This document shows, piece by piece, positions 34,714 to 43,507 of a DNA stretch of 64,000 nt (position 1 is its first letter; each line of letters starts with the position of its first letter). The notes beneath the pieces are model-generated. The model was not told where the DNA came from. It made no database searches and saw only the letters and a program-made list of their open reading frames with translations. Made by a program: the position numbers and the translations under genes. Source of the DNA: CAWIXB01 sp963839955 (GTDB taxonomy: Bacteria > Actinomycetota > Actinomycetes > JACCUZ01); contig CAWIXB010000001.1 of the NCBI GenBank assembly GCA_963839955.1, forward strand, positions 1,798,001 to 1,862,000. Reading direction: 5' to 3'.

Positions 34714-37473
34714 CTACGGGTTGACGGGAGCGACGTCCGGATCGGTCGCGGTCGGGCCGACGTGCGCACCGGCCTGTGCCCGGCTCGACATCTGCTCGAG
34801 CTCGGCAAGCACCAGCGCATGCTTGTCGACGCAGAGAACGACGAGGTCGCTGGGGTTGGCCCGGGCCATCGCGTGGTGGACGGCCGGAATCTCGTCGAGC
34901 ACCACCTCGACCTGCTTGCACCGCGCGCCGTCGGCCATGCTGGCGCGTGCGCCCTCGGCGACCAGCTGGGCTACGTCACCGCGTTCGCGGCCGCGCAGCG
35001 CGGCATCCTCGCGCACGACCAGCACGTCGAAGAAGCCGGCCGCGACGATGCCGAGCTCCCGCAGATCCTCGTCACGGCGGTCGCCGGCCGTCGAGATGAC
35101 GCCGATGCGCGAAGGCTTGCCCAGCTCCGAGGTGGCGGCCGCGCTCGCGGCGAGCTGCTCGACGAAGTCGCCGAGCATGCGCATGCCCGCGGCGTTGTGG
35201 CAGTAGTCGATGATGACCGTTGTCCCGCCGACGTCGATCTCGTTGAGCCGGCCTGGGGAGAGGTAGTAGGACGTCGTGAACGTCCGGAGTCCCTGGCGGA
35301 TGTCGTGCAGATGAGCGCCGGCCGCAAAGGCTGCTGCCGCTGCCGCGAGGGAGTTCTGCACGTTCATCTTCGCCCGGCCGCCGAACGTCGCGGGAAGCAG
35401 ATGCGTCCAGGCGAGCTGCATCGAGCGCCGGCCGTGGCGGATCACGATCATCTCGCCGAGCTCGCCACGCTCCAGGATGACCGCGCGTCCACCGCGCCGG
35501 CAGTGCTCGTCGATCATCTCCAGCGTGTCGCTGCCGGCCTCGGCCATGGAGAACCACACGACCTCGCCGGAGCAGCGTCGGCGCATCTCGCGCACGAGCT
35601 CGTCGTCGGCGTTGAGTACGGCGAAGCCGTCGCGTGGCACGGCCTCCACCACCACCTGCTTGACCTCGGCCAGCTGCTCGAGGGTGTCGATGCCGCGCAT
35701 GCCGAGGTGGTCGGGAGCGACGTTGAGCACCACGGCGACGTCGTTGCGTTGGTAGCCCAGCCCTTCGCGCAGGATGCCGCCGCGGGCCACCTCGAAGACG
35801 GCGAAGTCCACGGCGGGGTTCTGCAGCACCATCCGGGCGGACTTCGGCCCGGACGCGTCGGCCCTGATGACCAGTCGCTCGTCGATGACGATGCCGTCGG
35901 TCGAGGTCATGCCGACTCGCCGGCCCATGCCCTTGAAGACGTGGGAGATCATCCGAGACGTGGTCGTCTTGCCGTTGGTGCCGGTGACGGCGACGATCGG
36001 GATGCGGCTGGGAGCGCCGGGCGGGAACATCGAGTCGACCACGGGCTTGGCGACGTACTGCTGCTCGCCCACGGTCGGGTGCGTGTGCATCCGGAAGCCC
36101 GGCGCGGCGTTGACCTCGCAGATCGCGCCACCCGTCTCGCGCACCGGCTCTGCGATGTCGGGACTGATGAAGTCGATGCCGGCCACGTCGAGGCCCACGA
36201 CCTGCGCTGCCTCCTCGGCGATCTCGACGTTGTCGGGATGTGCCTCGAGCGTGCGGTCGATGGAGATGCCGCCGGTGGACATGTTGCCGGTCAGGCTGAG
36301 CTTGACCATCGTCCCCTCGGGAGGCACGTCGTCGAGCTCGAAGCCCTGGTCGCGCACCAGCTGCGTCGCAGCGTCGTCGACCTTGATGCGGGTGAGCACC
36401 TTCTCGTGGCCGACGCCCCGGCGCGGGTCGGCGTTGGTGTCGTCGACGAGCTCGCGCACGGTCCTTGTGCCGTCGCCGACGACGTGCGCGGGCACCCGCT
36501 CGGCGAGTGCGACCATGCGCCCGCCGATCACCAGGACCCGGTAGTCCTTGCCGGTGATGAATGACTCGACGATCACCCAGCCACGCCGTGACTCCTCCTC
36601 GGCCACCGCGAAGCCGGCGCGTACGGCGTCGGCGTCCCGGAGGTCGAGCACGACGCCCCGGCCGTGGTTGCCGTCGAGCGGCTTGCACACCACCGGATAG
36701 CCGATGCGTGCGGCGACGCGGACGGCCTGGTCGGCGGTGCGCACGGACGCCGACTTCGGCACCGGCAGCCCGGCGGCGGCGAGCAACCGCGTCGTCAGGT
36801 CCTTGTCACCGGCGATGTCGACGGCGAGCGCAGACGTGTTCGACGTCATGGTGGCGCGGATGCGCTGCTGGTGCACGCCCTGGCCGAGCTGGACGAGCGA
36901 GTACTCGTTGAGCCGCAGCCACGGGATGTCACGGGACACGGCCTCGTCGAGGATCGCCTGCGTCGACGGCCCGAACGCCGTGCGCTCGGCCTGCAGCAGG
37001 AACGACTCCAGTTCCTCGGGGAACTCGAAGTCGGGGTCGGCCCGGACGAGATGGTTCACCAACCGCACGGCCAGCTTGCCGGCCGCGAGACCGACCCGCT
37101 CGTCGACGTACCCGTAGATGACGTTGTACTGGCCGCGTACGCCCGTGCCCCGCGTCTTGCCGCGGCGGATGTCGTGGCCCGCCTCCTGCTGGAGCTGGAG
37201 AGAGACGTGCTCGGCGACGTGCCCGAGCCAGGTGCCCTCCTTGAGCCGCTCGAGGAACCCGCCGCGGTGACCGCGCGAGCAGGAGTGCCTCGAGATGCCG
37301 GGCAACGCGTCGATCAGCTCGTCGACGAAGCCCGGAACGGTGTTCGACGGGTAGTCCTCGAGGGACCCAAGGTCGACGAGCAGATGGATCGCTGGCTCGA
37401 ACGACCACAGGTTGGGACCGCGGTAGACCCGCGTCTCGAGGATCGCGAGATCGGGCGTCGCCGGGGCCGTCAC
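34714..37473 (-). CDS. cphA: Cyanophycin synthetase CphA
   Basis: 919-residue enzyme that polymerises aspartate and arginine into cyanophycin. Order: N-terminal domain (about 1-160, VYRGPNLWSFEPAIHLLVDL); ATP-grasp domain (about 200-480) with YPVVCKPLDGNHGRGVV, then GIDFISPDI and ICEVNAAPGFRMH; Mur-ligase domain with VTGTNGKTTTSRM (about 496), EVARGGILREGL, APDHLGMRG and IIDYCHNAAGM. The GTG overlaps the cyanophycinase stop (GTGA). Length is normal for CphA. It points to nitrogen storage granules. A shorter paralogue lies at 30645. Confidence 0.96.
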   Translation of the reverse strand: MTAPATPDLAILETRVYRGPNLWSFEPAIHLLVDLGSLEDYPSNTVPGFVDELIDALPGISRHSCSRGHRGGFLERLKEGTWLGHVAEHVSLQLQQEAGHDIRRGKTRGTGVRGQYNVIYGYVDERVGLAAGKLAVRLVNHLVRADPDFEFPEELESFLLQAERTAFGPSTQAILDEAVSRDIPWLRLNEYSLVQLGQGVHQQRIRATMTSNTSALAVDIAGDKDLTTRLLAAAGLPVPKSASVRTADQAVRVAARIGYPVVCKPLDGNHGRGVVLDLRDADAVRAGFAVAEEESRRGWVIVESFITGKDYRVLVIGGRMVALAERVPAHVVGDGTRTVRELVDDTNADPRRGVGHEKVLTRIKVDDAATQLVRDQGFELDDVPPEGTMVKLSLTGNMSTGGISIDRTLEAHPDNVEIAEEAAQVVGLDVAGIDFISPDIAEPVRETGGAICEVNAAPGFRMHTHPTVGEQQYVAKPVVDSMFPPGAPSRIPIVAVTGTNGKTTTSRMISHVFKGMGRRVGMTSTDGIVIDERLVIRADASGPKSARMVLQNPAVDFAVFEVARGGILREGLGYQRNDVAVVLNVAPDHLGMRGIDTLEQLAEVKQVVVEAVPRDGFAVLNADDELVREMRRRCSGEVVWFSMAEAGSDTLEMIDEHCRRGGRAVILERGELGEMIVIRHGRRSMQLAWTHLLPATFGGRAKMNVQNSLAAAAAAFAAGAHLHDIRQGLRTFTTSYYLSPGRLNEIDVGGTTVIIDYCHNAAGMRMLGDFVEQLAASAAATSELGKPSRIGVISTAGDRRDEDLRELGIVAAGFFDVLVVREDAALRGRERGDVAQLVAEGARASMADGARCKQVEVVLDEIPAVHHAMARANPSDLVVLCVDKHALVLAELEQMSSRAQAGAHVGPTATDPDVAPVNP

Positions 37474-38342
37474 TGGTCGTCCTCCTCCGTCTCGTGGCGG
37501 AGCGCGCGCGCCGGATGGGTCTCCTCGAACGCGATCAGCCGTCGCTCCAGGAGGTCGAAGCTCGCGCCCTCCGGCAGCGTGTGCACCACCACACCGGAAA
37601 GGAACAACGGCGCCCCCTGCTCGGCGAGATGAGCGTCGGTGACGGCCGACGAGGCGTCCGCGACGAAGACGCAGCCGCTCCCGACCACCTCGAGCACCCG
37701 GCCGCCGCGCACCACGGCTGCAGTGTCCTCGTCCACACCGATGCCGAGGAGGCTGGGGGAGCGGGCGACGAGGGAGAGCAGCCGGCCCTGCCGGTTGCGC
37801 TGGGCGAAGTGCTGGTCGACTATCACGCCCGGCAGCAGCCCGAGCCCCGCGGCGAGCTGCGTGGTTCCCTGCCGTGGCGTCGGCCCCTCGTCGCCGAAGG
37901 CCACCATGTGCTCGCTGACGGCGCTCGCGCCCGCGGAGGTCCCGCCCACGACGGCACCCCTCCGGTACGCCGCGTGCAGCGCGGCGCCGAAGCGGGTCCC
38001 GACCACGGCAGATGCCAGCTTGAGCTGGTTGCCCCCGGTCAGGAAAACGGCATCGATGTCGTCCAGCAGCGCAGCCGTGGCCGGGGCGTCGGCCTCCTCG
38101 CGCGTCTCCGGGCGCATCCGCACGACGTCCGCGGCGCCCAGCCGGCGGAACGTCTCGTCGTAGGCGTCGAGCACCTCGACGCCGAGCGAGGACGCGGTGG
38201 CCACGACCGCGACGCGCACGCCCTCGCCGCCGGCCAGCCGCACGAACTCGCGCAGCACCCGGCGGTGCCGGAGCCGGTCCTCGGCCCCGCCGATGACGAA
38301 CAGCGTCCCTGGCGGGACGGCGCTCACACTGGCGGTCGGCAC
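37470..38342 (-). CDS. cphB: Cyanophycinase CphB
   Basis: 290-residue serine exopeptidase of family S51 that hydrolyses cyanophycin to beta-Asp-Arg dipeptides. Motifs: FVIGGAEDRLRHRRVLREFV, FLTGGNQLKLAS, the nucleophile in GGTSAGASAVSEHM (about residue 132) and VDQHFAQRNRQGRL. There is no signal peptide, so it is intracellular and acts on the stored polymer. The GTG follows TACGCT by 6 nt (leaderless) and its stop overlaps cphA, so synthesis and mobilisation enzymes share one transcript. Confidence 0.95.
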   Translation of the reverse strand: MPTASVSAVPPGTLFVIGGAEDRLRHRRVLREFVRLAGGEGVRVAVVATASSLGVEVLDAYDETFRRLGAADVVRMRPETREEADAPATAALLDDIDAVFLTGGNQLKLASAVVGTRFGAALHAAYRRGAVVGGTSAGASAVSEHMVAFGDEGPTPRQGTTQLAAGLGLLPGVIVDQHFAQRNRQGRLLSLVARSPSLLGIGVDEDTAAVVRGGRVLEVVGSGCVFVADASSAVTDAHLAEQGAPLFLSGVVVHTLPEGASFDLLERRLIAFEETHPARALRHETEEDDQ

Positions 38343-38348
38343 GGGCCG

Positions 38349-38354
38349 AGCGTA
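38349..38354 (-). promoter_or_regulatory. -10 element (TACGCT) of cphB-cphA operon, leaderless
   Basis: TACGCT on the minus strand with a 6-nt gap to the GTG of cphB. Confidence 0.5.
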
Positions 38355-38386
38355 GCGACGCCCCTGGCGGGAGCATGATGGGCGCT

Positions 38387-38875
38387 ATGAGCGACACCCG
38401 TCATCTCGTGCTAGTCCGGCACGCGGAAGCGGCGACCGGCGAGCGGGCAGTCGGTGACCACGAGCGCGCGCTGACCCGGCAAGGACGGGATGACGCGGTC
38501 CGCCTCGGTGACCGGCTGGCCCGGCTGAGCATTCCGATCGGCGCCGCCTACTGCTCCAGCGCGCTTCGAGCCCGCGAGACGTGGGCCGCGCTGGCGACCA
38601 AGTGGTCCGGGCTTCCGGAGCCGGCGTACCTCCGCTCCGTCTACCAGGCCGGGCCGAGGGATCTGCTCGCCCTGGTGAGCGAGACGGCCGACGACGCCCG
38701 CGGCGTGGTGCTCGTCGCCCACAACCCGGCCGTCGCCCAGGCCCTCGCCGAGCTCGACGAGGCGGCGCCAGGACGGTTCCCCGCCGGGGCGGCCGCCGTC
38801 CTCACCGCTCAGGGACCGTGGTCGGCGCTGCGCGACACCGAGCTCGTCGAGTTCCTCGGTCCGACCGACCCCTGA
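38387..38875 (+). CDS. SixA-like phosphohistidine phosphatase
   Basis: 162-residue histidine phosphatase superfamily protein. LVLVRHAEAATGERA carries the catalytic RH pair at the N-terminus, YCSSALRARETWAAL has a conserved Arg, and VVLVAHNPAVAQAL holds the second His. SixA-type enzymes dephosphorylate phosphohistidine on signalling proteins. ATG 38387 fits a leaderless start from CATGAT (38374-38379); in-frame ATGs at 38375 and 38378 are alternatives. Target unknown. Confidence 0.88.
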   Translation: MSDTRHLVLVRHAEAATGERAVGDHERALTRQGRDDAVRLGDRLARLSIPIGAAYCSSALRARETWAALATKWSGLPEPAYLRSVYQAGPRDLLALVSETADDARGVVLVAHNPAVAQALAELDEAAPGRFPAGAAAVLTAQGPWSALRDTELVEFLGPTDP

Positions 38876-38893
38876 CCGGCACGCCGCCCGGCC

Positions 38894-40123
38894 TCAGGTC
38901 GGAGGGGTGGTGAGCGAGAGGCCCTCCTCCTCGTCGGCCGCCTCGACCTCCTCGCGGGAGATGCCGAGCAGGAAGAGGATCGCGTCGAGATAGGGCACCG
39001 ACAGCGCGGTGTCCGCCGCTTGCCGGACCGCCGGCTTGGCGTTGTAGGCGATGCCCAGCCCGGCCCGCGCCAGCATGTCGAGGTCGTTCGCGCCGTCGCC
39101 GATCGCCACGGTCTGGGAGACCGCGACGCCGGCCTCATGGGCGAACCGCTCGAGCGCGTCGGCTTTCCCCGCCCGGTCGAGGACCGGGCCGACAAGCCGG
39201 CCGGTGAGCCGCCCGTCGACGACCTCCAGCGTGTTGGCTGCCGCGTAGTCGATGCCGAGCTCGGTGGTCAGGTGGTCGGTCACCTGGGTGAAGCCGCCGC
39301 TGACGATGGCGAACCGGAAGTCGAGTCGCTTGAGGGTGCGCACGAAGGTGCGGGCCCCCGGCGCGAGCTGGATGTCACGGCGTACGTCGTCGAGGACCGA
39401 GGCGTCGACCCCGGTCAGCATCGCGACCCGCCGGCGCAGCGACTCGGCGAAGTCGAGCTCGCCGCGCATCGCGGCCTCGGTGACCTCCGCCACCTCGTCG
39501 CCGCAGCCGGCGCGCACGGCGAGCATCTCGATCACCTCGCCCTGCACGAGCGTCGAGTCGACGTCCATGACGATGAGCCGCTTGGCCCGCCGCTGGAGCC
39601 CCGAACGCTCGACCGCGATGTCGACGCCGAGCGAGGCGGCCGCGAGGGCGAGGCGCTTGCGCAGCTCGACGGGGTCGGTGCCCGAGACGTCGAGCTCGAC
39701 GGCAGTCACCGGGTAGCGGGCGATGCGCACGATGCGGTCGATGTTGCCGCCGTAGTCGGCGATCCGACCGGCGACGCCGGCCATCGCCGCCGGCGTCAAC
39801 GGGTGACCGACGATGGTCACATGGCTGCGACCCTTCCGGCGCGCGCCCTGGTCACCCTGGCCCGGGGAGACCTCGATCTCCATGCCGAGCGGGTCGAGCG
39901 CGGCCTGGAGGGCACTGCGCAGCGGCGCCTCCTCGTGCGGGCGGGCGACGATCAGCACACCGAGTATCAGCCGCCCGCGGATGACGACCTGCTCGACGTC
40001 GACCACGCTGGTGGGGTGCGACGCCAGCGCGGTGAAGAGGGCCGATGTGACGCCGGGACGGTCTCGGCCCGTGACGGTGACGAGGATCGTCCCCTGCTCG
40101 GACTTGTCGTCGGGCATGACCAT
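38894..40123 (-). CDS. serB: Phosphoserine phosphatase SerB with ACT domains
   Basis: 409-residue HAD phosphatase for the last step of serine synthesis. Two N-terminal ACT-type domains (about 1-165; VTVTGRDRPGVTSALF and VTIVGHPLTPAAMAG) precede the catalytic domain with VMDVDSTLVQGEVIEML (about residue 186), AIVSGGFTQVTDHL and VAIGDGANDLDMLARAGLG. This is the mycobacterial SerB2 layout, in which serine binding to ACT domains can inhibit. ATG 40123 is preferred; GTG 40135 is in frame but overlaps a likely -10 (TAGTGT). Confidence 0.95.
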   Translation of the reverse strand: MVMPDDKSEQGTILVTVTGRDRPGVTSALFTALASHPTSVVDVEQVVIRGRLILGVLIVARPHEEAPLRSALQAALDPLGMEIEVSPGQGDQGARRKGRSHVTIVGHPLTPAAMAGVAGRIADYGGNIDRIVRIARYPVTAVELDVSGTDPVELRKRLALAAASLGVDIAVERSGLQRRAKRLIVMDVDSTLVQGEVIEMLAVRAGCGDEVAEVTEAAMRGELDFAESLRRRVAMLTGVDASVLDDVRRDIQLAPGARTFVRTLKRLDFRFAIVSGGFTQVTDHLTTELGIDYAAANTLEVVDGRLTGRLVGPVLDRAGKADALERFAHEAGVAVSQTVAIGDGANDLDMLARAGLGIAYNAKPAVRQAADTALSVPYLDAILFLLGISREEVEAADEEEGLSLTTPPT

Positions 40124-40150
40124 GGCGGTTCCCACACTAGAGAGGAAGGC

Positions 40151-41386
40151 TCAGGTCGAGACGCGCTGGCCCTTCCCGACGACCGTGATGCCGCCCTCTG
40201 ACACGACGAAGCCCCGCGCGATGTCCTCCTCGTGGTCGACACCGATGCGTGCGCCTTCGGGGATCACCACGTTCTTGTCCACGATCGCGTTGCGGACGAC
40301 GGCGTGGCGCCCGACCTTCACGTTGTTCATCAGGACGCTGCCGCTGACCTCGGCCCAGGAGTTCACCTGTGCCCAGGGCGAGAGGACCGACTTCTCCACC
40401 CGGGCTCCGGAAACGACCGCGCCCGAGGAGATGAAGGAGTCGATCGCCCGACCGACCCGGCCCTCCTCGTTGTGCACGAACTTCGCCGGCGGCAGCGGTT
40501 CGTGGGACGTGTAGATGGGCCAGTCGTTGTTGTAGAGGTTGAACACCGGGTGCATCGCGATGAGGTCGGCGTGGGCCTCGTAGTAGGCGTCAAGCGTCCC
40601 GACGTCGCGCCAGTAGTCCCTGTCGCGCTCGGTCGACCCCGGCACGTCGTTGTCGCCGAAGTCGTAGACGTGGGCCGCGCCGGTCTCGACCAGCATCGGG
40701 ATGATGTTGCCGCCCATGTCGTGCTTGCTGCTCGGGTCCATCGCGTCCCGGCGCAGGGACTCGAGCAGCACGTCCGTCGAGAAGACGTAGTTGCCCATCG
40801 ACGCGTAGACCTGCGTGGGGTCGTCACCGAGCCCTTCCGCGTCCGTCGGCTTTTCCCGGAACGCCGAGATCAGCCGACGGTCGTTGGCGGTCTCAATGAC
40901 CCCGAACTGGTCCGCGAGCTCGATGGGCTGGCGGATGGCCGCCACGGTCACGCCGGCACCGGAGTCGATGTGCTGACGCACCATCTGGCTCGGGTCCATG
41001 CGGTAGATGTGGTCGGCGCCGAAGACGATGACGTAGTCCGGCCGCTCGTCACCGATGAGGTTGAGGCTCTGGTAGATCGCGTCCGCGGACCCCGCGAACC
41101 ACCGCGGCCCGAGCCGCTGCTGGGCCGGCACCGGGGTGATGTAGTTGCCGAGCATCGCCGACAGGCGCCAGGTCGCCGAGATGTGCCGGTCGAGGCTGTG
41201 GCTCTTGTATTGCGTCAACACGACGATCTTGCGATACCCGGCGTTGACGAGGTTGGACAGCACGAAGTCGATGAGCCGGTAGATGCCGCCGAAGGGCACC
41301 GCCGGCTTGGCCCGGTCGGCGGTGAGCGGCATCAGCCGCTTCCCCTCGCCACCGGCCAGGACGATCGAAAGCACGCGGGCGGGCAT
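40151..41386 (-). CDS. glgC: Glucose-1-phosphate adenylyltransferase GlgC
   Basis: 411-residue ADP-glucose pyrophosphorylase. N-terminal GAGGEGKRL-type loop reads VLAGGEGKRLMPLTADRAKP, followed by FGGIYRLIDFVLSN, FGADHIYRMDPSQM and REKPTDAEGL. The C-terminus is a left-handed beta-helix (SFISSGAVVSGARVEKSVLS). ATG 41386 lies 7 nt after TACGGT on the minus strand, so the mRNA is leaderless. It diverges from glgM, matching the Rv1213/Rv1212c order of M. tuberculosis. Product feeds glycogen or maltose-1-phosphate synthesis. Confidence 0.97.
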   Translation of the reverse strand: MPARVLSIVLAGGEGKRLMPLTADRAKPAVPFGGIYRLIDFVLSNLVNAGYRKIVVLTQYKSHSLDRHISATWRLSAMLGNYITPVPAQQRLGPRWFAGSADAIYQSLNLIGDERPDYVIVFGADHIYRMDPSQMVRQHIDSGAGVTVAAIRQPIELADQFGVIETANDRRLISAFREKPTDAEGLGDDPTQVYASMGNYVFSTDVLLESLRRDAMDPSSKHDMGGNIIPMLVETGAAHVYDFGDNDVPGSTERDRDYWRDVGTLDAYYEAHADLIAMHPVFNLYNNDWPIYTSHEPLPPAKFVHNEEGRVGRAIDSFISSGAVVSGARVEKSVLSPWAQVNSWAEVSGSVLMNNVKVGRHAVVRNAIVDKNVVIPEGARIGVDHEEDIARGFVVSEGGITVVGKGQRVST

Positions 41387-41393
41387 GGTGCGC

Positions 41394-41399
41394 ACCGTA
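41394..41399 (-). promoter_or_regulatory. -10 element (TACGGT) of glgC, leaderless
   Basis: TACGGT on the minus strand with a 7-nt gap to ATG 41386. On the other strand CAGTAT (41412-41417) is 6 nt before the glgM ATG and may serve that gene. Confidence 0.5.
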
Positions 41400-41423
41400 C
41401 CCCGGTGCAGGCAGTATCAGTCC

Positions 41424-42605
41424 ATGCGCGTGGACCTTCTGACCCGTGAGTACCCGCCTGACGTCTACGGCGGCGCCGGCGTCCATGTCGAGTACCTCGC
41501 CCGTGAGCTGCGCCGGCTGGCCGAGGTGCGGGTGCACTGCATGGGCGCCCCGCGTGACGAGGAAGGCGTGACGGCGTACGACGTGCCTTTGGGTCTCACC
41601 GGCGCCAACCCCGCCCTGCGGGTGCTGGCCACCGACCTCGGCATGGTCGCCGGCACCACCGGCACCGACATCGTGCACTCGCACACGTGGTACGCCAACC
41701 TGGCCGGTCACGTGGCGAGCCTCCTGCACGGGGTGCCGCACGTGGTGACCGCGCACAGCCTGGAGCCGCTGCGGCCGTGGAAGGCCGAGCAGCTCGGCGG
41801 CGGCTACGCGCTCTCCTCCTGGGCGGAGCGCACCGCGATGGAGGCGGCGGACGCCGTCGTCGCGGTGTCGAGCGGCATGCGCGACGACGTGCTGCGCTGC
41901 TATCCCGAGGTAGACCCCGACCGCGTCCACGTGGTGCACAACGGCATCGACACGCAGGAGTACCAGCCCGACCGCCGCACCCACGTCCTCGAGAGCCACG
42001 GCGTAGACCCGGACCGGCCGTCGGTGGTCTTCGTCGGCCGCATCACCCGCCAGAAGGGCCTGCCCCATCTGCTGCGCGCCGCGCTCTCGCTCGACCCGCA
42101 CGTGCAGCTGGTGCTGTGCGCCGGAGCGCCGGACACCGAGGAGATCCTGGCCGAGGTCACCGTGCTCGTCGAGGAGCTGCGCCGTGACCGGGACGGCGTC
42201 GTGTGGATCGCCGACATGCTGCCCAAGCCCGAAGTGATCCAGCTGCTGACCCACGCGACCGTGTTCGCGTGCCCCTCGATCTACGAGCCGATGGGCATCG
42301 TCAACCTCGAGGCGATGGCCTGCGAGGTGCCGGTCGTCGCGACCGCCACCGGCGGCATCCCCGAGGTCGTCGCGGACGGCGAAACGGGCCTGCTGGTGCC
42401 GATCGAGCAGCTCGACGACGGCACCGGCACGCCGCTGGAGCCGGCGCGCTTCGAGGCCGACCTGGCCGCGCGGTTGAGTGACGTGCTGTCCGACCCGGAG
42501 CGAGCACGTGCCATGGGCGAGGCGGGACGCCGCCGAGCGATCGAGGCGTTCTCCTGGGCGGCCGTCTCGACGCACACCCTCGACCTCTACCGCTCCCTGC
42601 GCTGA
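41424..42605 (+). CDS. glgM: GT4 glycogen synthase / maltose-1-phosphate synthase GlgM
   Basis: 393-residue GT4-family glycosyltransferase. In mycobacteria this gene product uses ADP-glucose and glucose-1-phosphate to form alpha-maltose-1-phosphate for the GlgE pathway; older annotation is glycogen synthase GlgA. Motifs: REYPPDVYGGAGVHVEYLA (nucleotide-sugar loop), VHNGIDTQEYQ, VFVGRITRQKGLPHLL, and the C-terminal FACPSIYEPMGIVNLEAMAC with the donor-binding Glu. Divergent from glgC across 37 bp. Whether GlgE or a GlgA pathway is used cannot be told here. Confidence 0.93.
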   Translation: MRVDLLTREYPPDVYGGAGVHVEYLARELRRLAEVRVHCMGAPRDEEGVTAYDVPLGLTGANPALRVLATDLGMVAGTTGTDIVHSHTWYANLAGHVASLLHGVPHVVTAHSLEPLRPWKAEQLGGGYALSSWAERTAMEAADAVVAVSSGMRDDVLRCYPEVDPDRVHVVHNGIDTQEYQPDRRTHVLESHGVDPDRPSVVFVGRITRQKGLPHLLRAALSLDPHVQLVLCAGAPDTEEILAEVTVLVEELRRDRDGVVWIADMLPKPEVIQLLTHATVFACPSIYEPMGIVNLEAMACEVPVVATATGGIPEVVADGETGLLVPIEQLDDGTGTPLEPARFEADLAARLSDVLSDPERARAMGEAGRRRAIEAFSWAAVSTHTLDLYRSLR

Positions 42606-42612
42606 CCCGTCG

Positions 42613-43338
42613 TCAGCCGGGCGGAGCACTGCAGGCTGCCTCGAGGGCGCGTCGGGTCGCCACCTCGACATCGCGCAGGGTCGCGCTGCGCAGGGCGATC
42701 TCGCCCGCGGTCACCGCGCCCCCGTCGGACTCGATGGCCGTCTCGAGGGCTGTCCGGAGCCGCTGCGCAAGAGCGGCCAGTCGCTGCGCCGGCGCCGGGG
42801 CGCACGGCGGCAGGAGCGCGTCCCGCGCGGGTCGGCCGAACTGGGCGAGCCCCTCGGCGCCGACCGGCGCGGACCGCGCGAGGTCGAGGCGGACGAGCTC
42901 CTCCGTGGCCTCACGCATCGCCGCCAGCAGCTCGCGGTCGGCGTCCCTGACGGTGCTCGACACCGGCGGGACCGGGCCGATCGACTGCACGATCCAGCGC
43001 CCGCGCCCCGCGGGGACGAGGCCGAGGTCAGCGCCGACGCCGAGGGCCGCCTCCCCGGCCTCCACGGCCGCCTGGTTGAACGCGGCCGGCCCGGTCAGGC
43101 CGGCGATGTCACCGGGCCGGGGGAGCACCAGGCGCAGACTCGCGACACCCCTCCCGCGCAACCTGCCGAGCGCATAGCCGAGCGCGACGTCACCGTCCTC
43201 GCCCGGCACCCCGCCGACCCGGTTGGCGTCGTTTTCCCGGCCCGCCACCGCGTCGGCCGCCTCGTCCAGGCTGATCGCACCCACGAGGGCTGCGTTGCCC
43301 CACGCGACCAGACGCGCGGCGGCAGGAAGCTCGAGCAT
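42613..43338 (-). CDS. Conserved hypothetical protein
   Basis: 241-residue acidic Ala/Arg-rich protein with no membrane segment. The N-terminus (MLELPAAARLVAWGNAALV) and ADLGLVPAGRGRWIVQS look like conserved cores. I do not recognise the family. The ATG lies 7 nt after TAGCCT on the minus strand, so it is leaderless. It converges with glgM (7-bp gap) and diverges from the ABC ATPase gene across the 22-bp repeat array. Confidence 0.7.
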   Translation of the reverse strand: MLELPAAARLVAWGNAALVGAISLDEAADAVAGRENDANRVGGVPGEDGDVALGYALGRLRGRGVASLRLVLPRPGDIAGLTGPAAFNQAAVEAGEAALGVGADLGLVPAGRGRWIVQSIGPVPPVSSTVRDADRELLAAMREATEELVRLDLARSAPVGAEGLAQFGRPARDALLPPCAPAPAQRLAALAQRLRTALETAIESDGGAVTAGEIALRSATLRDVEVATRRALEAACSAPPG

Positions 43339-43345
43339 GCCGACC

Positions 43346-43351
43346 AGGCTA
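43346..43351 (-). promoter_or_regulatory. -10 element (TAGCCT) of hypothetical gene, leaderless
   Basis: TAGCCT on the minus strand with a 7-nt gap to ATG 43338. The 22-bp repeat array begins about 19 bp upstream. Confidence 0.5.
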
Positions 43352-43369
43352 GGCCCGATCGGCGTGGCC

Positions 43370-43478
43370 GTCCCTCCCTCTCGGCTCCGCTGTCCCTCCC
43401 TCTCGGCTCCGCTGTCCCTCCCTCTCGGCTCCGCTGTCCCTCCCTCTCGGCTCCGCTGTCCCTCCCTCTCGGCTCCGC
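43370..43478. repeat. Five tandem 22-bp repeats in divergent promoter region
   Basis: Unit GTCCCTCCCTCTCGGCTCCG plus CT repeats five times head to tail, the last copy ending CC. One strand is strongly pyrimidine-rich. It lies between two leaderless promoters and would set their spacing. No spacers, so not CRISPR. Confidence 0.92.
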
Positions 43479-43494
43479 CTGGGGAAGCGCTCGG

Positions 43495-43500
43495 TAAGTT
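43495..43500 (+). promoter_or_regulatory. -10 element (TAAGTT) of ABC ATPase gene, leaderless
   Basis: TAAGTT with a 7-nt gap to ATG 43508. It lies 16 bp after the repeat array and rules out the out-of-frame ATG at 43504. Confidence 0.5.
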
Positions 43501-43507
43501 GCCATGC

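Noticed and set aside
34606..36564. 652-codon open frame opposite cphA
   Set aside because: Complement of the cphA Mur and ATP-grasp domains; no recognisable protein features.
41049..42671. 540-codon open frame antisense to glgM and part of glgC
   Set aside because: It mirrors two well-supported divergent genes and shows no family motifs.
43370..43478. 22-bp repeats as a CRISPR array
   Set aside because: Units are directly abutting with no spacers and there are no cas genes.
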